Below, piece after piece: positions 1 through 10,709 of a stretch of 64,000 bases of DNA. The notes under the pieces were generated by a model. That model was not told the origin of the DNA, did no database searches, and saw only the letters and a program-made list of their open reading frames with translations. A program made the translations under genes and the position numbers. Each line of letters starts with the position of its first letter. The stretch's first letter is position 1. This DNA is from Zygosaccharomyces rouxii (taxonomy: Eukaryota > Ascomycota > Saccharomycetes > Saccharomycetales > Saccharomycetaceae): assembly GCF_000026365.1 (NCBI RefSeq), contig NC_012993.1:496001-560000 (forward strand). The letters run 5' to 3'.

Positions 1-523
1 ACTATTTGCAGTATATGTTATGAAAATTACGAAGATGAGCCCAGTACACCCTTGAAAAGAGCTAGAGATGGAGAGGATATGGAAGATGAGGAAGATTTGG
101 ATTCTGTTAAGAAAAGAAGATCTGAATCCCCAGGTTCATCAGAAACTATGGAAACTGCACCAAGCCATCCATTAGAGCATAGTGATAATCAAGAGGAAGG
201 AAACGGGTCACACGTGCATGAGGAGCAACGATCAGAAACTGCACAACAACAACCAGAGGCACCTCAGCAGGACTCATCTCAGCAGGGTGAAGAGTCGCAA
301 AAGAAGTACTTGCATTCACCTGTTCAATTGCCATGTGCACACATTTTTGGTAGAGAATGCTTGGACAAGTGGTCTCAAATTGAAAACAGTTGTCCATTAT
401 GTAGACGTAAGATTGTGGAAGTTCAACCTGAACAAAGACCTGAACCAGGTAATCCTGCAGGTACAACTAATATGGAAGCATTTGAAAGAATTAGGCAGTT
501 GCTTTACAACTCGCCGGCAGAGC

Positions 524-554
<31 letters not shown>

Positions 555-1770
555 GCAGCAGCAGCAGCAGCAGCAAGAGCAACAAGGTCAGCAACAACAA
601 GCTGGTGAGGGTTTTACCGCTACAGGCGAATTGGATCCACAATCCTTTACTGTTTCAAGATCAGGTATTGTATTCTTAAGACCTGGTCTACAACAAGGTG
701 GTGAAAACGCAAATCAACCACCTCCACCCAATGTGTCCCAAACTCCATTAGATGGAACTGGAAACCAAGCTACGAATGAAGCCCCAGCGGCAAGAGATGA
801 TGGAGCTACTCCTAATGAAAACAACGATAATACCGGTCCCTTAGGAGGTGACTTAAACAGTAGAAGAATCCATTGGATGCCTTTACCATTGACTTCAATA
901 CGTATGGACAATGGATTGGAAGATAGGGAAGGTCAAGGTCAACATGATAGGCTTGTGTCCATTTTAGACCACATCTTTAATGCTGCTCGTAATGATAGTA
1001 ATAACAATAACAATAACAACAACAACGATGATGCTGGCAACAACGACAACCAAGAAAATAACAACGAGAATGATAACATTAATAATAATGATGATAATCG
1101 CCGTGAGATTCCTCCTGCTCCAGGTTTTGTTACATTACCAGTGATTAGACCACCGGTGGCTACTATACCAGGCCCTGCATCGTTCGCTAGAGCTGCTACT
1201 CCTGCACGGGACCAATCTGCAGCTGCTGCAGATGCTTCAGCATCATTAGCTCCAGGGACAACAGGTTCACCTGCTGCTTCTGCTCCTTCACCTACTCCTG
1301 CTTCTGCTCCTTCACCTGCTTCTGCTCCTGCCCCTGCTTCTGCTCCTGCTCCCACTCCCGTTTCCGCCGCAAATGCAAATCCACCACCAACACCATCAAG
1401 AAGAAGATCTTTTTTAGATAACATACTAAGAATAACCAATTTGAACAGAACTTTTGGTAGATCTCGTAATAACAATAGCAGTAATGACAATAGTAACAAT
1501 ACCACCAGCAGTACCGATAACAATGACAACCAATCGCATCGCAATAACAATATGTTTAATTCTGGTGTGGCAAGTTATAGAAACCAGGGTGGTCGTGTCT
1601 CTACATTCCACATACACAATGGTCCCCTACCGTTCCTGCTGAGAAGACGCCAAGGTGCTAACCGTGACGACAGTAGTAATGATGCTAATGGCACTAGTAA
1701 TGATAATGACAACAGTAATATTGGATCGAGTCCCTCACACTCAAGGGGTAACCAAGAAGCATCACAGTAA
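1..1770 (+). CDS. SAN1: San1-type nuclear RING ubiquitin ligase, 5' truncated by the window edge
   Basis: The frame is open from base 1, so the start codon lies outside the window; the first visible residues already contain the first RING pair (C-x2-C at visible residues 3 and 6). About 100 residues of acidic, polar sequence follow before the rest of the RING (CAHIFGREC near 111, then CPLC near 132). A RING interrupted by a long insert, inside a protein that is otherwise low-complexity, is typical of San1. San1 is the nuclear protein-quality-control E3 that recognises misfolded proteins through its own disordered segments. The disordered part here has a polyglutamine tract (bases about 523-595), a polyasparagine/aspartate tract (about 994-1110) and an Ala/Pro/Ser-rich stretch. 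PEX7 follows on the same strand, as in S. cerevisiae (YDR143C-YDR142C). The N-terminal residues are not visible. Confidence 0.9.
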
Positions 1771-2218
1771 CGCCGATTTCATTTTGTTTTGATTCTCACT
1801 CGTTAACGTAATATTACGCTATTTTCCCTGATGCAAATTGGAAGAGCATTTGTATTTGCATATAATCCAATCTCATGAAACTCAAACGATGCAGGGTCTC
1901 TCAGGAAATAGTAGTACATAACATGATCATTATATTATATTATTTTATTTTAGTATTTTTATTTGAATTACTGGCATCTCACCTGGCGAACATGAAAGAC
2001 ATCCGGGTTTAATTATCAATGCGAGTTCCAAACTAAAGTTGAACAAAGCTGGAAAATCATCACTTCAAATGGATCTTTGGGACCATTTTAAAAGTCTTAG
2101 GGTCTGTTAAACAATTGATATTATTTAGGAGGGTTTTACTTTCATTAGGTTCTGCACTCTAGGAGACAAACATCGATACTTAAAGGGGTTCATCGTTTAT
2201 CATATCATCATCGTCAAT
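1771..2218. other. SAN1-PEX7 intergenic region
   Basis: These 448 bases separate two tandem genes. An AT-rich stretch around 1930-1970 could serve SAN1 3'-end formation, and the rest must include the PEX7 promoter. I found no open frame with coding character, no tRNA and no clear factor site. Confidence 0.6.
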
Positions 2219-3334
2219 ATGTTGGGATATCATATGCAAGGTTACAGCGGATATGGAGTCCAATATTCTCCGTACTTTGATAATCGATTGGCAGTTGCAT
2301 CAGGATCAAATTTTGGATTAGTTGGTAATGGTAAATTATTTATACTAGATATCGATCCACAAGGCAGGATATTAGAATTCAATTCATTTTTAACCCAGGA
2401 TTGTCTATTCGACGTAGCATGGAATGAGGCACATGAAAATCAGGTACTCGTGGCTCAAGGCGATGGTACATTACGTCTTTTTGATACGAAATTGAAGCAA
2501 TATCCAATTGCCATCTTTAACGAGCATCAAAAGGAAGTATTCAGTTGTAATTGGAATTTAGTCGGTAAGCAGAATTTTGTAAGCAGTTCATGGGATGGTG
2601 CTGTCAAAATATGGTCACCTCAGAGGAAAGAGAGTCTTTTAACAGTGGTCCCCAGGCCCATGGATGTCTCCACAATGGCATGTGCAGGTCCACAAGTGCC
2701 GATGTCAAACCAAAAAGGGCATGCAGATATCGCCAAAAATAAGAATTGCATATACCAAGCACTCTTCTCACCTCATGATCCTAACTTAGTGATGTGTTGT
2801 TCAGGTAATTCATATGTGACGTTATTCGATTCAAGGCAGCCACCAACACCTGCAAACCAAAAATCATTCTTAGCACATTCTGGACTAGAAGCACTAACTT
2901 GCGATTTTAACAAATACAGACCTCATAGCTTGGTTACGGGTGGTGTAGATAATTGCATAAGAATTTGGGACCTAAGAATGGTGGGACCTTCAGCGGCATC
3001 TCGTGCTAATGCATCGCCAGCGGTATGTACGAATGAAATTGTTGGGGGCCATGAACTAGCGGTAAGGAAAGTCTCATGGTCACCTCATCATTCAAACATT
3101 TTACTGAGTACCTCCTACGATATGACATGTTGCATTTGGCAGGATCTTGGATTCGACGGTAGAAGATCTACTGGTAGAACTAACAGCGTGGATCCAAGAA
3201 GAGGTTGTAGATCAAGATTTGCTCAACATACCGAATTCGTGTATTCTGCAGATTGGTGCCTCTGGGGTCAACCAGGTCACATTGCATCCACTGCATGGGA
3301 TGGTAACGTCTTCATATGGAATGCATTTCGTTAA
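2219..3334 (+). CDS. PEX7: Peroxisomal PTS2 receptor Pex7 (WD40 protein)
   Basis: The 371-residue protein consists of WD40 repeats; blades end in dipeptides such as WD, FD and IW (for example SSWDGAVKIWSP near residue 123 and GGVDNCIRIWDLRM near 240). Pex7 binds the N-terminal PTS2 signal of proteins such as thiolase in the cytosol and delivers them, with a co-receptor, to the peroxisomal docking complex. The N-terminus (MLGYHMQGYSGYGVQYSP) and the overall length match the yeast family (about 375 residues). The start is the first ATG of the frame. It follows SAN1 on the same strand and converges on SRN2, with about 20 bases between the two stop codons, so their 3' ends probably overlap. Confidence 0.95.
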   Translation: MLGYHMQGYSGYGVQYSPYFDNRLAVASGSNFGLVGNGKLFILDIDPQGRILEFNSFLTQDCLFDVAWNEAHENQVLVAQGDGTLRLFDTKLKQYPIAIFNEHQKEVFSCNWNLVGKQNFVSSSWDGAVKIWSPQRKESLLTVVPRPMDVSTMACAGPQVPMSNQKGHADIAKNKNCIYQALFSPHDPNLVMCCSGNSYVTLFDSRQPPTPANQKSFLAHSGLEALTCDFNKYRPHSLVTGGVDNCIRIWDLRMVGPSAASRANASPAVCTNEIVGGHELAVRKVSWSPHHSNILLSTSYDMTCCIWQDLGFDGRRSTGRTNSVDPRRGCRSRFAQHTEFVYSADWCLWGQPGHIASTAWDGNVFIWNAFR

Positions 3335-3356
3335 CTTAATCTTTTATACATGTAAT

Positions 3357-3866
3357 CTACATCTTCAACTCACCTTGTTGGATCCAAGTGGTCAATTTCT
3401 CCCGTTTTAGATGGTATTGAGTTCTTGTACCTATGTAATCGTTTAAAAATTCATCCAGTCCTTCATATTTACCCATGTCCATTTCCAATTTGCCACTAGC
3501 ATCATCCAAATGTTGAATCTGTACTTCTAGTTGTTTCTTTAGAGCATCGTCATGGTATTTCTCCATTATCCTTTGACGTAAATCCTGCCACAGCTTTACA
3601 TATTGGGCCTCCATAATTCTACACTCTTCCAATTGCCTCTGAGTATTCGATCTTTCATCCTCTAATCCCTGGAACTTGGACTCTAGCGATTGCAACTGAG
3701 ATCGCAGCTCATTCACTTCTTGTTTCAATTCATCTTGTGGATGGAATTTGGTCACATATGACTGTAATTGGTTCCTATGTTCTTTGAGAAGTCCCAAAAT
3801 TTCTCCTGAGGATAGCAGCTCAACATTTTCAGGTAGAGGAATGTTAACATTTTGCTTAGAATCCAT
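3357..3866 (-). CDS. SRN2: ESCRT-I subunit Srn2/Vps37
   Basis: This 169-residue protein is helical and coiled-coil-rich, and its C-terminus has the layout of the Vps37 Mod(r) domain: an LLKEHRNQLQSYV helix near residue 27, a long heptad region at 50-130, and a final segment with FLNDYIGTRTQYHLKREKL near 138-156. Vps37/Srn2 is part of ESCRT-I with Vps23, Vps28 and Mvb12 and sorts ubiquitinated cargo into multivesicular bodies. It is shorter than S. cerevisiae Srn2 (about 213 residues), mainly at the N-terminus. Position supports the call: in S. cerevisiae SRN2 (YLR119W) lies beside YLR118C, and here its start faces the thioesterase start across 120 bases. Sequence similarity in this family is weak, so synteny carries part of the weight. 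Confidence 0.82.
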   Translation of the reverse strand: MDSKQNVNIPLPENVELLSSGEILGLLKEHRNQLQSYVTKFHPQDELKQEVNELRSQLQSLESKFQGLEDERSNTQRQLEECRIMEAQYVKLWQDLRQRIMEKYHDDALKKQLEVQIQHLDDASGKLEMDMGKYEGLDEFLNDYIGTRTQYHLKREKLTTWIQQGELKM

Positions 3867-3986
3867 TACGTCTCTTCCTTTGTACTTTTTCCATCAAGAC
3901 TCGGTTATAGTATAGTTAAGTTTGAGTTTGCTTTGAACCCTTTACTACTCGACGCATTAGAATACGACTACCACGAAAGACAAACA

Positions 3987-4682
3987 ATGGCCAGTCTAAG
4001 TGCTGTGAGAGTTGCTGCTAGATCACAACCTGCTGAGAAGGCTTTAATCGTTTTCCATGGCCTTGGAGATTCTGGTCATGGATGGTCCTTTTTGGCGGAT
4101 TATTTGCAAAGAGATCCATCCTTCAGGAGTACAAGATTCATATTCCCTAATGCCCCCACTATACCAATTAGTTGCTATTCTAATATGCAAGCAACAGGAT
4201 GGTTTGATATACCAGATATGGGATTCTCTCAAGAGATGAAAGCTGATGTCGAAGGTACTTTGAGATCTGTTGGTACTGTGCAAGCATTTGTCCAGGAACA
4301 GATCGATAAAGGTATAAGGCCTGAAAATATAATGGTAGGTGGGTTTTCACAAGGTGCTGCTCTAGCATTAGCAGCCTCAGCACTGTTGCCTTTCAAGATT
4401 GGTGGATTTTTCTGCCTATCAGGATTCTGTCAGATCCAATCAAGACTAATGCAGCTGAAGAACAACAACAACCTAGAAACCCCTATGTTCCATGGTCATG
4501 GTGATGAAGACCCCATTGTATGGTTTTCTCGAGGTCAAGAAGCCTACGAATTCTTTACGAGGGAAGTGGGACTCAGAAACTATGAATTTCATGTCTACAA
4601 GGGAATGGAACACTCATCATCACCAAAAGAATTACAGGAACTGGTTCAATTCATCAAGAACTGCTTGCATTTGAATAATTGA
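3987..4682 (+). CDS. TML25: Acyl-protein thioesterase (Tml25/APT1-like serine hydrolase)
   Basis: The product is a 231-residue alpha/beta hydrolase. It has the LIVFHGLGDSGHGW oxyanion segment near residue 20, the nucleophile elbow GFSQGAALA near 120, an HGDEDPIV aspartate region near 170 and the catalytic histidine in GMEHSSSP near 210. The family removes palmitoyl groups from S-acylated proteins and can act as a lysophospholipase; it is cytosolic and lacks a signal peptide. I chose the ATG at 3987. The frame is open further upstream, but those residues are not conserved, begin at a TTG, and overlap the divergent SRN2 start. The length fits the yeast family (about 227). It shares a 120-base divergent promoter with SRN2. 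Confidence 0.93.
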   Translation: MASLSAVRVAARSQPAEKALIVFHGLGDSGHGWSFLADYLQRDPSFRSTRFIFPNAPTIPISCYSNMQATGWFDIPDMGFSQEMKADVEGTLRSVGTVQAFVQEQIDKGIRPENIMVGGFSQGAALALAASALLPFKIGGFFCLSGFCQIQSRLMQLKNNNNLETPMFHGHGDEDPIVWFSRGQEAYEFFTREVGLRNYEFHVYKGMEHSSSPKELQELVQFIKNCLHLNN

Positions 4683-4844
4683 AGCTCATTGAGGCTCATC
4701 CAATCTGTGTTATATATTATCATGTGATATACAGTTTTAGATTCTTTTACAGTAAAGCTTCAACAACATCAATTAAAGGACAAGTTCTTATAACTTTAAA
4801 GCTGAAATACAAGTAGGGGAAGAGATAGAGGAATTCGTTCCAGG

Positions 4845-7800
4845 ATGTCGTTGCCCTTAAAACCGCTCACAATTGATTCAAATAGCAAGCAACTTGATTC
4901 CAAGGAAAAGAAGTTCAAGAACCATGTAACAAGGGCATTAGAGAACTTCGATTCGGTGACAGAATGGGCAGATTACATTGCAAGTTTAGGTAGACTGCTT
5001 AAGGCATTGCAGAGTTGGACACCTCAGTTTCAAAATGTTAAGTATTATGTGCCATCACCTTACCAGGTTAGTAGAAGACTAGCGTCATCACTATCGCCAG
5101 ACTTACCTGCGGGTGTACATCAAAAGACCTTGGACGTTTACACTTTTATTTTTGAAAAGATTGGTCAAGATAATCTGGCGGCAGAATGTAATATTTGGAT
5201 TCCAGGTATCTTGCCATTGATGACATATGCGTCGATGTCCGTCAAGAGTCATCTGGTTGAAGTTTACGACAACTATTTGGTACAATTGCCATCATCAACA
5301 TTAAAACTGCTGGCAAAACCGTTGTTGGCTAGTCTACTTCCAGGAATTGATGATGAGAGTAGTGAGTTTCAACCGGTTACGATGAACTTGATTGATACTT
5401 TAAGAGAAAACATGGATAACGACTCTTTATTCTGGCAGTCGTGCTTTTTAGTCATGATTACTAGTAAAGAACGTAGGTTAGGTGGATTAGTATGGCTCAT
5501 AAAGAAATTTCCTTCATTGAATTCTGTGCCGCACTTGGTTATAGAGAGAAACAAAAGAATCGAGACTACAGGTGGTATTGATAAGATGAATCCCAAGGAA
5601 TTGAGGGAAGATGCATTTTCTACTCTGCAACCTGCAGCAAAAAGTCTACTTTCGCCAGAACCTGGTCTATTAATACGTTGTCTGGTGTCTTCACTAAGAG
5701 GTGACAATGATTTACTGATTAAAAGAGGTATTTGGGATTTACTTTTACAAAGATTGCATCTAGAGTCTCCGGTATTGAACCAACTAATAAGTGTCGGGGA
5801 TAAAAAATTGTTAGTCATGGCCTGCTGTAAGACGATTTTGGATAAGGATATGTCTTTGAATAGAAGAATATGGAACTGGCTATTGGGACCAGCGGCAGCT
5901 TCTTCGATGAATAATGCTGGTGCATTAACAGATCAAGTCGTGGAAGATAGTAATGAATATTTCTTAAAGTATGGCTTTGACAGTCTGATAGATGGTCTGA
6001 AAGATATGATTGGAACTCAAGAGTCTGTGACTACAGCAATCAATATTTGCATTTCATTAATGGATAGGTGGCAGATTGGTTCATTGGTGGTCCCGGAAAT
6101 GTTCATACCACTGTTATTGGCGACTAAGCGCTTTGCACAAAATCCTCAAGTGATGAAGATATCTAGCATTTTTTTCGATACCGTGGAGACCAATATCATT
6201 TGGGGTAAAATTTTCCAATACATTATGGACAGCAAAGATCTTGAATTCTTAAAATTCGTCTTGCACTCTTACAATGTCGCCAATGAGGAGGAAATTGTTG
6301 TACGTCATTTGCCTCTGATCCTTTTGACTATCCTCTCCTCTAACGATTTCCAAAAGGAAGACTCATCAAATGGTCGTTATTCCATCTGTCATCAATTGCT
6401 TGAGATTTTGCCCGAAAGGGCATTCTTACCGCTAAATTTTACTCAGATGAGTTTCGACAGTGAAATTGATACCAAAGACGTTTTGAAGAAAATTTCGGAC
6501 TACTATCATGGAGTTTCAGATCCAGTCTCTTTGCAAACCGTGGAAGACTCTGTGGATGTTTTGCCTCCTTTCAATACCGAGGATTTGACTTTCCTCATTG
6601 TCCACTGTGCTCATGATACCTTACTAGAAAATCTAAAATCTGGTGAAAACATTGCAGAGGCAACAAGAATTTTTGTTGGTGTCTGTGAAAGAGTACCAGA
6701 ATCTAATGCTGAGAAAGATGGGCCCTCGAACGATTTATCCGATGATTCGCTAGTGGAAGCTATTTTCATGTGCCTAAACAATCCAGAGAAGAAAACCGGC
6801 TCGGTGTATGGGATTGTGGATCTCTACACTAACTATTTGGCCTCGAGAATAGGCTTCATTCAATCAGTCAAGCTATTAAAATTAATCATTTCATCGCTAT
6901 GGAATTATTTGGTAGAACCTCGTAGACAATTAATGGCGGTTAAAGGTTTAAAACTTTTACAAAAATGTCGCTATGCGGACTACGTTGAGGGTGCCCTTTC
7001 AAGTGCATTCATAGAGGAAAAGGACATATCAAGATGTTTAGTGGTATTGGAATTACTTTGGAATCAATTGGAACCTAATTCCGCTGTTTTGAGAAGACCG
7101 GTGGAATTAATGGCTGATGAACTTTTCGATGAACAAAACCCCCATTATTTGAGTGTATCCAAATGGATTTTATCCGTGGTTAATTCGGGTTCTTCAAACA
7201 GACTATTTTATTTACTAACAGACGATCTACTGAAATTTGATTTTTTAAAGAGGGATTATCTGCAGGACCTGGATGACCTTGATATGTTTACATACCGTCT
7301 TCAATGTTTGACGAGCATTTTAAAGAGTAACAACAATGTCGTATTGGAGAGTTTTACAACTGAATTGACCACCATTGGCTCTTTAGCAGATTGGGAAAAT
7401 GAAGATGTTTCCACTTACAAGAATTTGGTCATTGTAATTATAATGAGATTTTTGCATTTGAAAAATAACAATAACGCTACTAGCATAAGAAGTGCCCTCC
7501 TACTATTGGAATACTTGCTAAATGGTTCTGAACAAAACTTCAAATGGATTGTTATGTTCTTATTACAGATGTCATCTGAATATATTTCAAAGGAGGGCTT
7601 GGAATCAGATCTAATAGCAGTCTCTTTGCTGAACATCGTATCCAAAGTGCTAAGATTATCTCATGAGAATGGAATTAAGCTTGATGTGTTTGATGATAAT
7701 ACTACGCATTTGAAATATGTCGATTATCTGATTACAAGTGTTGCTTCGATGGAAAGCCCACTCATTGTGACCTCCTATGTTAAGCTTTTGAGAGAAAGTT

Positions 7801-9863
7801 TGGCTTATTTTGAAAGCTCTATTTTCCGCATGATATTGCCGCTCACAGCTTCTATTGTCCAATGTGTGCATAAACTTTTAGACAAGGAAAAGAAAGATGG
7901 CGGATATTATCAATCGATTGCATTACTTCTTGCTGGTTTAGAAGAGTTGTTAGAAGTGTCACACAAATTTTTACTAGCTGATGAGAATGAAGGATACTTC
8001 TCTGCTGCGGGATCTCGTGGTGATTTCCTCCAGAGCATGGTTTCTAATGTTTTTTCCTCTGACGTCTCAGCAAACGATGTTAAGGTTCAAGGTGAAAGGG
8101 ATGTTATACTACAATCATTTAAAGAGGTTGTAACTTGTACTTTCCACATATGGTCATGGGCTCATGAAGTTTCTGCTAATGCTACCAGGACTCCAGAATC
8201 TGAGCAAACCAACCACAATTCTTATAAGTTTAAATTCACTGCCAAAAAATTATTGGAGAAATTATTTTTGCTAGAACCTTTGGAAGTAATGGAAGATTTA
8301 GTAATTGCACCTACGGATAACGATAAATTGACTTTGATACATGTGCTGGATGGTAACAGGCCTGCCTTGACAATACCATATTTTTTTATTGGTATTGTGT
8401 ATAGACAAAATAAGAATGGCAGTGTTAAGTTTTCGGTCAACAGTGGTAACACCAAGACTAGCGGCAACCATCTGGATTCCTCCTTAATGCATAAATTGGA
8501 TTCTAAGGCATTGATGCATTTCTTGTTAAACTATGCATCGTCCTTGGAAAATGCTGCCATCGAAGACTTCTACGGTGATTTTGCTGCCTTCCTAAAAGAG
8601 GTCAGTGCCAACTACAATCTTTATGGTACCGTCTCTACTTCAGTATTGAAGTTTGTGGGTATTATTGCTGAGAAGCTTAATAAATCTAGATTTGGAGAGC
8701 AGAAACGTATTAGGAGGGAGTTGGCAGAAACATTTACAAAATACTTGCCCAATGCCCTATCAGATTCTCCCCTAGATTACGAGAATCCCTACCAGTCATT
8801 TGAAAATCTGGAATGTGTGGTCAAAAGCTTGCAGTATATTTTGAACGATTCTGTGGGAGGTGAGAAATACAACAGTTCACTTCATACAATTGTCAATCAA
8901 TGTATTACACCTTATTTCAAATCGAAAACTGAAACAGTGGTTCCGGAGTACGTCCTGAAGCTTTCTCTAGAGATCGCTAAAGTCGGTGAAAAGGTGAAGA
9001 ATTGGAGACTTTTGGTTAATGATTTCTTCATGGATGAGAAGAAATTTATACTTGTGGAAAATCCAATTTGGAAAGAAATCATGTATCATTGGTCCCACTA
9101 TCCGGAGAATAAATCGAAAGTGATTAATGATTTGATAACTGCAGTGGACACAAAGGTGGCTGGTATGATATCGTTCAATTCATGGAGTGATTCTGAAAAC
9201 GATGCCAAGGCACAAAACATTCTGAGACTCTCCTTTCTGCTCCTGATTTCTCCGGTAGATTCTTATCTGTTACAATTCCAATCTTTGATTTCTTTGGCAT
9301 GTGAGTATCTTGTCTCCAAAAATGTTAAATTAAAATCCAAGTGTTGGATATTGTTGAGAGCCCTTTTCTTGAGATTCTCAGATTCACATTTCAACGAGCA
9401 TTGGTCCATGTTAACCTATAGTCTACAGACTAATTTACAAGAATTTTTCGAATCGCTACATATTCGAGAAGAGATGGATGTGGGTCTGTTGTTGCAAACA
9501 TGTAAGACCTTAGATCTTTTACTGGCATTAAATTTTGAAGGATTTAGTGGTACAAACGAATGGCTGTTTGTCATTGATACAATTAACTGCATTTACAAAG
9601 AATATCCATTTGTGGCATTAGTTGATGAGATCTACGAGTTTAAAGAATTTGAAAGGAGAACCGTAGAGGATGTGGAACCACTAGATAAGATACAGTCACA
9701 GGTACCATTGCTGGCTGGTGTGAGTTCCATTAAGAGTTATACTCAATTAAAGAATTTTTTCCAAAACCTAAGTTATGTTCATTACGAGTACATCTACAGT
9801 TTGAAAGGAGTCGATATGGTAGAGTGTGAGAACGATTTATTTACAGATATCTTTTTTACCTAA
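4845..9863 (+). CDS. DOP1: Dopey family protein Dop1
   Basis: This 1672-residue cytosolic protein is largely alpha-helical. Its N-terminus is the conserved Dopey domain, with LDSKEKKFKNHVTRALENFD near residue 20 and PDLPAGVHQKTLDVYTFIFEKIG near 90; HEAT-like helical repeats fill the centre and a leucine-rich C-terminus follows. Dop1 is a scaffold that works with Mon2, the flippase Neo1 and Any1 in endosome-to-Golgi recycling and membrane organisation, and it is essential in S. cerevisiae. The length matches the yeast protein (about 1698). The neighbour MTQ2, reading toward it with 10 bases between the coding ends, is also the S. cerevisiae neighbour (YDR141C-YDR140W). I see no frameshift or internal stop. 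Confidence 0.95.
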   Translation: MSLPLKPLTIDSNSKQLDSKEKKFKNHVTRALENFDSVTEWADYIASLGRLLKALQSWTPQFQNVKYYVPSPYQVSRRLASSLSPDLPAGVHQKTLDVYTFIFEKIGQDNLAAECNIWIPGILPLMTYASMSVKSHLVEVYDNYLVQLPSSTLKLLAKPLLASLLPGIDDESSEFQPVTMNLIDTLRENMDNDSLFWQSCFLVMITSKERRLGGLVWLIKKFPSLNSVPHLVIERNKRIETTGGIDKMNPKELREDAFSTLQPAAKSLLSPEPGLLIRCLVSSLRGDNDLLIKRGIWDLLLQRLHLESPVLNQLISVGDKKLLVMACCKTILDKDMSLNRRIWNWLLGPAAASSMNNAGALTDQVVEDSNEYFLKYGFDSLIDGLKDMIGTQESVTTAINICISLMDRWQIGSLVVPEMFIPLLLATKRFAQNPQVMKISSIFFDTVETNIIWGKIFQYIMDSKDLEFLKFVLHSYNVANEEEIVVRHLPLILLTILSSNDFQKEDSSNGRYSICHQLLEILPERAFLPLNFTQMSFDSEIDTKDVLKKISDYYHGVSDPVSLQTVEDSVDVLPPFNTEDLTFLIVHCAHDTLLENLKSGENIAEATRIFVGVCERVPESNAEKDGPSNDLSDDSLVEAIFMCLNNPEKKTGSVYGIVDLYTNYLASRIGFIQSVKLLKLIISSLWNYLVEPRRQLMAVKGLKLLQKCRYADYVEGALSSAFIEEKDISRCLVVLELLWNQLEPNSAVLRRPVELMADELFDEQNPHYLSVSKWILSVVNSGSSNRLFYLLTDDLLKFDFLKRDYLQDLDDLDMFTYRLQCLTSILKSNNNVVLESFTTELTTIGSLADWENEDVSTYKNLVIVIIMRFLHLKNNNNATSIRSALLLLEYLLNGSEQNFKWIVMFLLQMSSEYISKEGLESDLIAVSLLNIVSKVLRLSHENGIKLDVFDDNTTHLKYVDYLITSVASMESPLIVTSYVKLLRESLAYFESSIFRMILPLTASIVQCVHKLLDKEKKDGGYYQSIALLLAGLEELLEVSHKFLLADENEGYFSAAGSRGDFLQSMVSNVFSSDVSANDVKVQGERDVILQSFKEVVTCTFHIWSWAHEVSANATRTPESEQTNHNSYKFKFTAKKLLEKLFLLEPLEVMEDLVIAPTDNDKLTLIHVLDGNRPALTIPYFFIGIVYRQNKNGSVKFSVNSGNTKTSGNHLDSSLMHKLDSKALMHFLLNYASSLENAAIEDFYGDFAAFLKEVSANYNLYGTVSTSVLKFVGIIAEKLNKSRFGEQKRIRRELAETFTKYLPNALSDSPLDYENPYQSFENLECVVKSLQYILNDSVGGEKYNSSLHTIVNQCITPYFKSKTETVVPEYVLKLSLEIAKVGEKVKNWRLLVNDFFMDEKKFILVENPIWKEIMYHWSHYPENKSKVINDLITAVDTKVAGMISFNSWSDSENDAKAQNILRLSFLLLISPVDSYLLQFQSLISLACEYLVSKNVKLKSKCWILLRALFLRFSDSHFNEHWSMLTYSLQTNLQEFFESLHIREEMDVGLLLQTCKTLDLLLALNFEGFSGTNEWLFVIDTINCIYKEYPFVALVDEIYEFKEFERRTVEDVEPLDKIQSQVPLLAGVSSIKSYTQLKNFFQNLSYVHYEYIYSLKGVDMVECENDLFTDIFFT

Positions 9864-9873
9864 ATAGCTACTA

Positions 9874-10542
9874 TTATTGTCTAATAAATCGATAGATACT
9901 CAGTACTTCCCAACCTGCCTTTCTATTAATGATAAGATCAACCTTCCAACCTTGCTGTCTCATACTTTCAGCAACTTGTTCAGGCTTATTTCTTGCACAG
10001 AATAGAATGTATGCAACTCCTTGTTGTGACAATATGGTATCCAATTGATCCAACACCTGTCGAGTAATAACCATTCCGTCTTCACCGCCTAAAAGTGCTA
10101 GATCTAACCATTGACTCTTGTCATTTTCATTTGAAGAGGGCCTATCAGGAACTTGTTCAGCTGGTACATATGGTGGATTAAATACCAGTAGATCAGTACT
10201 GTTTTGTCTGAGACATTTAGTCAAATCACTTTGAATTACGCTAAGGTAACGATTCTGGCAATCATTTCTTCTCTGGGCATCCTGTGTAGCTTCAAGGGCC
10301 CAGGGACTAATGTCTAGGGCCAAATAGATGGATCCATTACCATGTGGTATGTCATTCTGCATGAGAAATGTAGTTACAATACCGGATCCTGGTCCCAGTT
10401 CACATACGATGGCTAACTGGTTCCTAAATCTGGTCTGGAGGAACGACTGTTCCTGTTCAAGGCCATCAAGCAGTAGGAAACTGTCTTCACAGGGTTCGTA
10501 AACCGTCTCGTAGTCACATTTGATGTACGGTGTCGGTAGCAT
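9874..10542 (-). CDS. MTQ2: eRF1 glutamine methyltransferase Mtq2
   Basis: The 222-residue Rossmann-fold methyltransferase has a SAM-binding glycine motif, [13 protein letters not shown], near residue 47 and the catalytic NPPY motif ([12 protein letters not shown]) near 120. NPPY is typical of enzymes that methylate the side-chain amide of glutamine or asparagine. With its activator Trm112, Mtq2 methylates the GGQ glutamine of release factor eRF1. The N-terminus ([17 protein letters not shown]) matches the yeast family closely. It converges on DOP1 and is divergent from RUB1 across 167 bases, the same arrangement as YDR141C-YDR140W-YDR139C. Confidence 0.95.
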   Translation of the reverse strand: MLPTPYIKCDYETVYEPCEDSFLLLDGLEQEQSFLQTRFRNQLAIVCELGPGSGIVTTFLMQNDIPHGNGSIYLALDISPWALEATQDAQRRNDCQNRYLSVIQSDLTKCLRQNSTDLLVFNPPYVPAEQVPDRPSSNENDKSQWLDLALLGGEDGMVITRQVLDQLDTILSQQGVAYILFCARNKPEQVAESMRQQGWKVDLIINRKAGWEVLSIYRFIRQ

Positions 10543-10709
10543 GTTGATCGATGAGCTCTAAAGTGAGTTGATTGCCAGAAGTTTACAATTAGATCTAAAG
10601 TGCCCGTTTCAACTAACACATACAAGTCAAACTGATAAAGAAAGCTGGACATAGAGACATCTTTCAGTGTGCGGATAGACCTCTAGCGACGTTTTAGACC
10701 AGATTCTTC

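Noticed and set aside
397..1550. Antisense frames rich in leucine opposite SAN1
   Set aside because: They are complements of CAA/CAG and AAT/AAC repeats coding polyQ and polyN.
1930..1970. T-rich tract considered as a replication-origin consensus
   Set aside because: No good match to WTTTAYRTTTW with flanking support; AT-rich 3' regions give many near matches.
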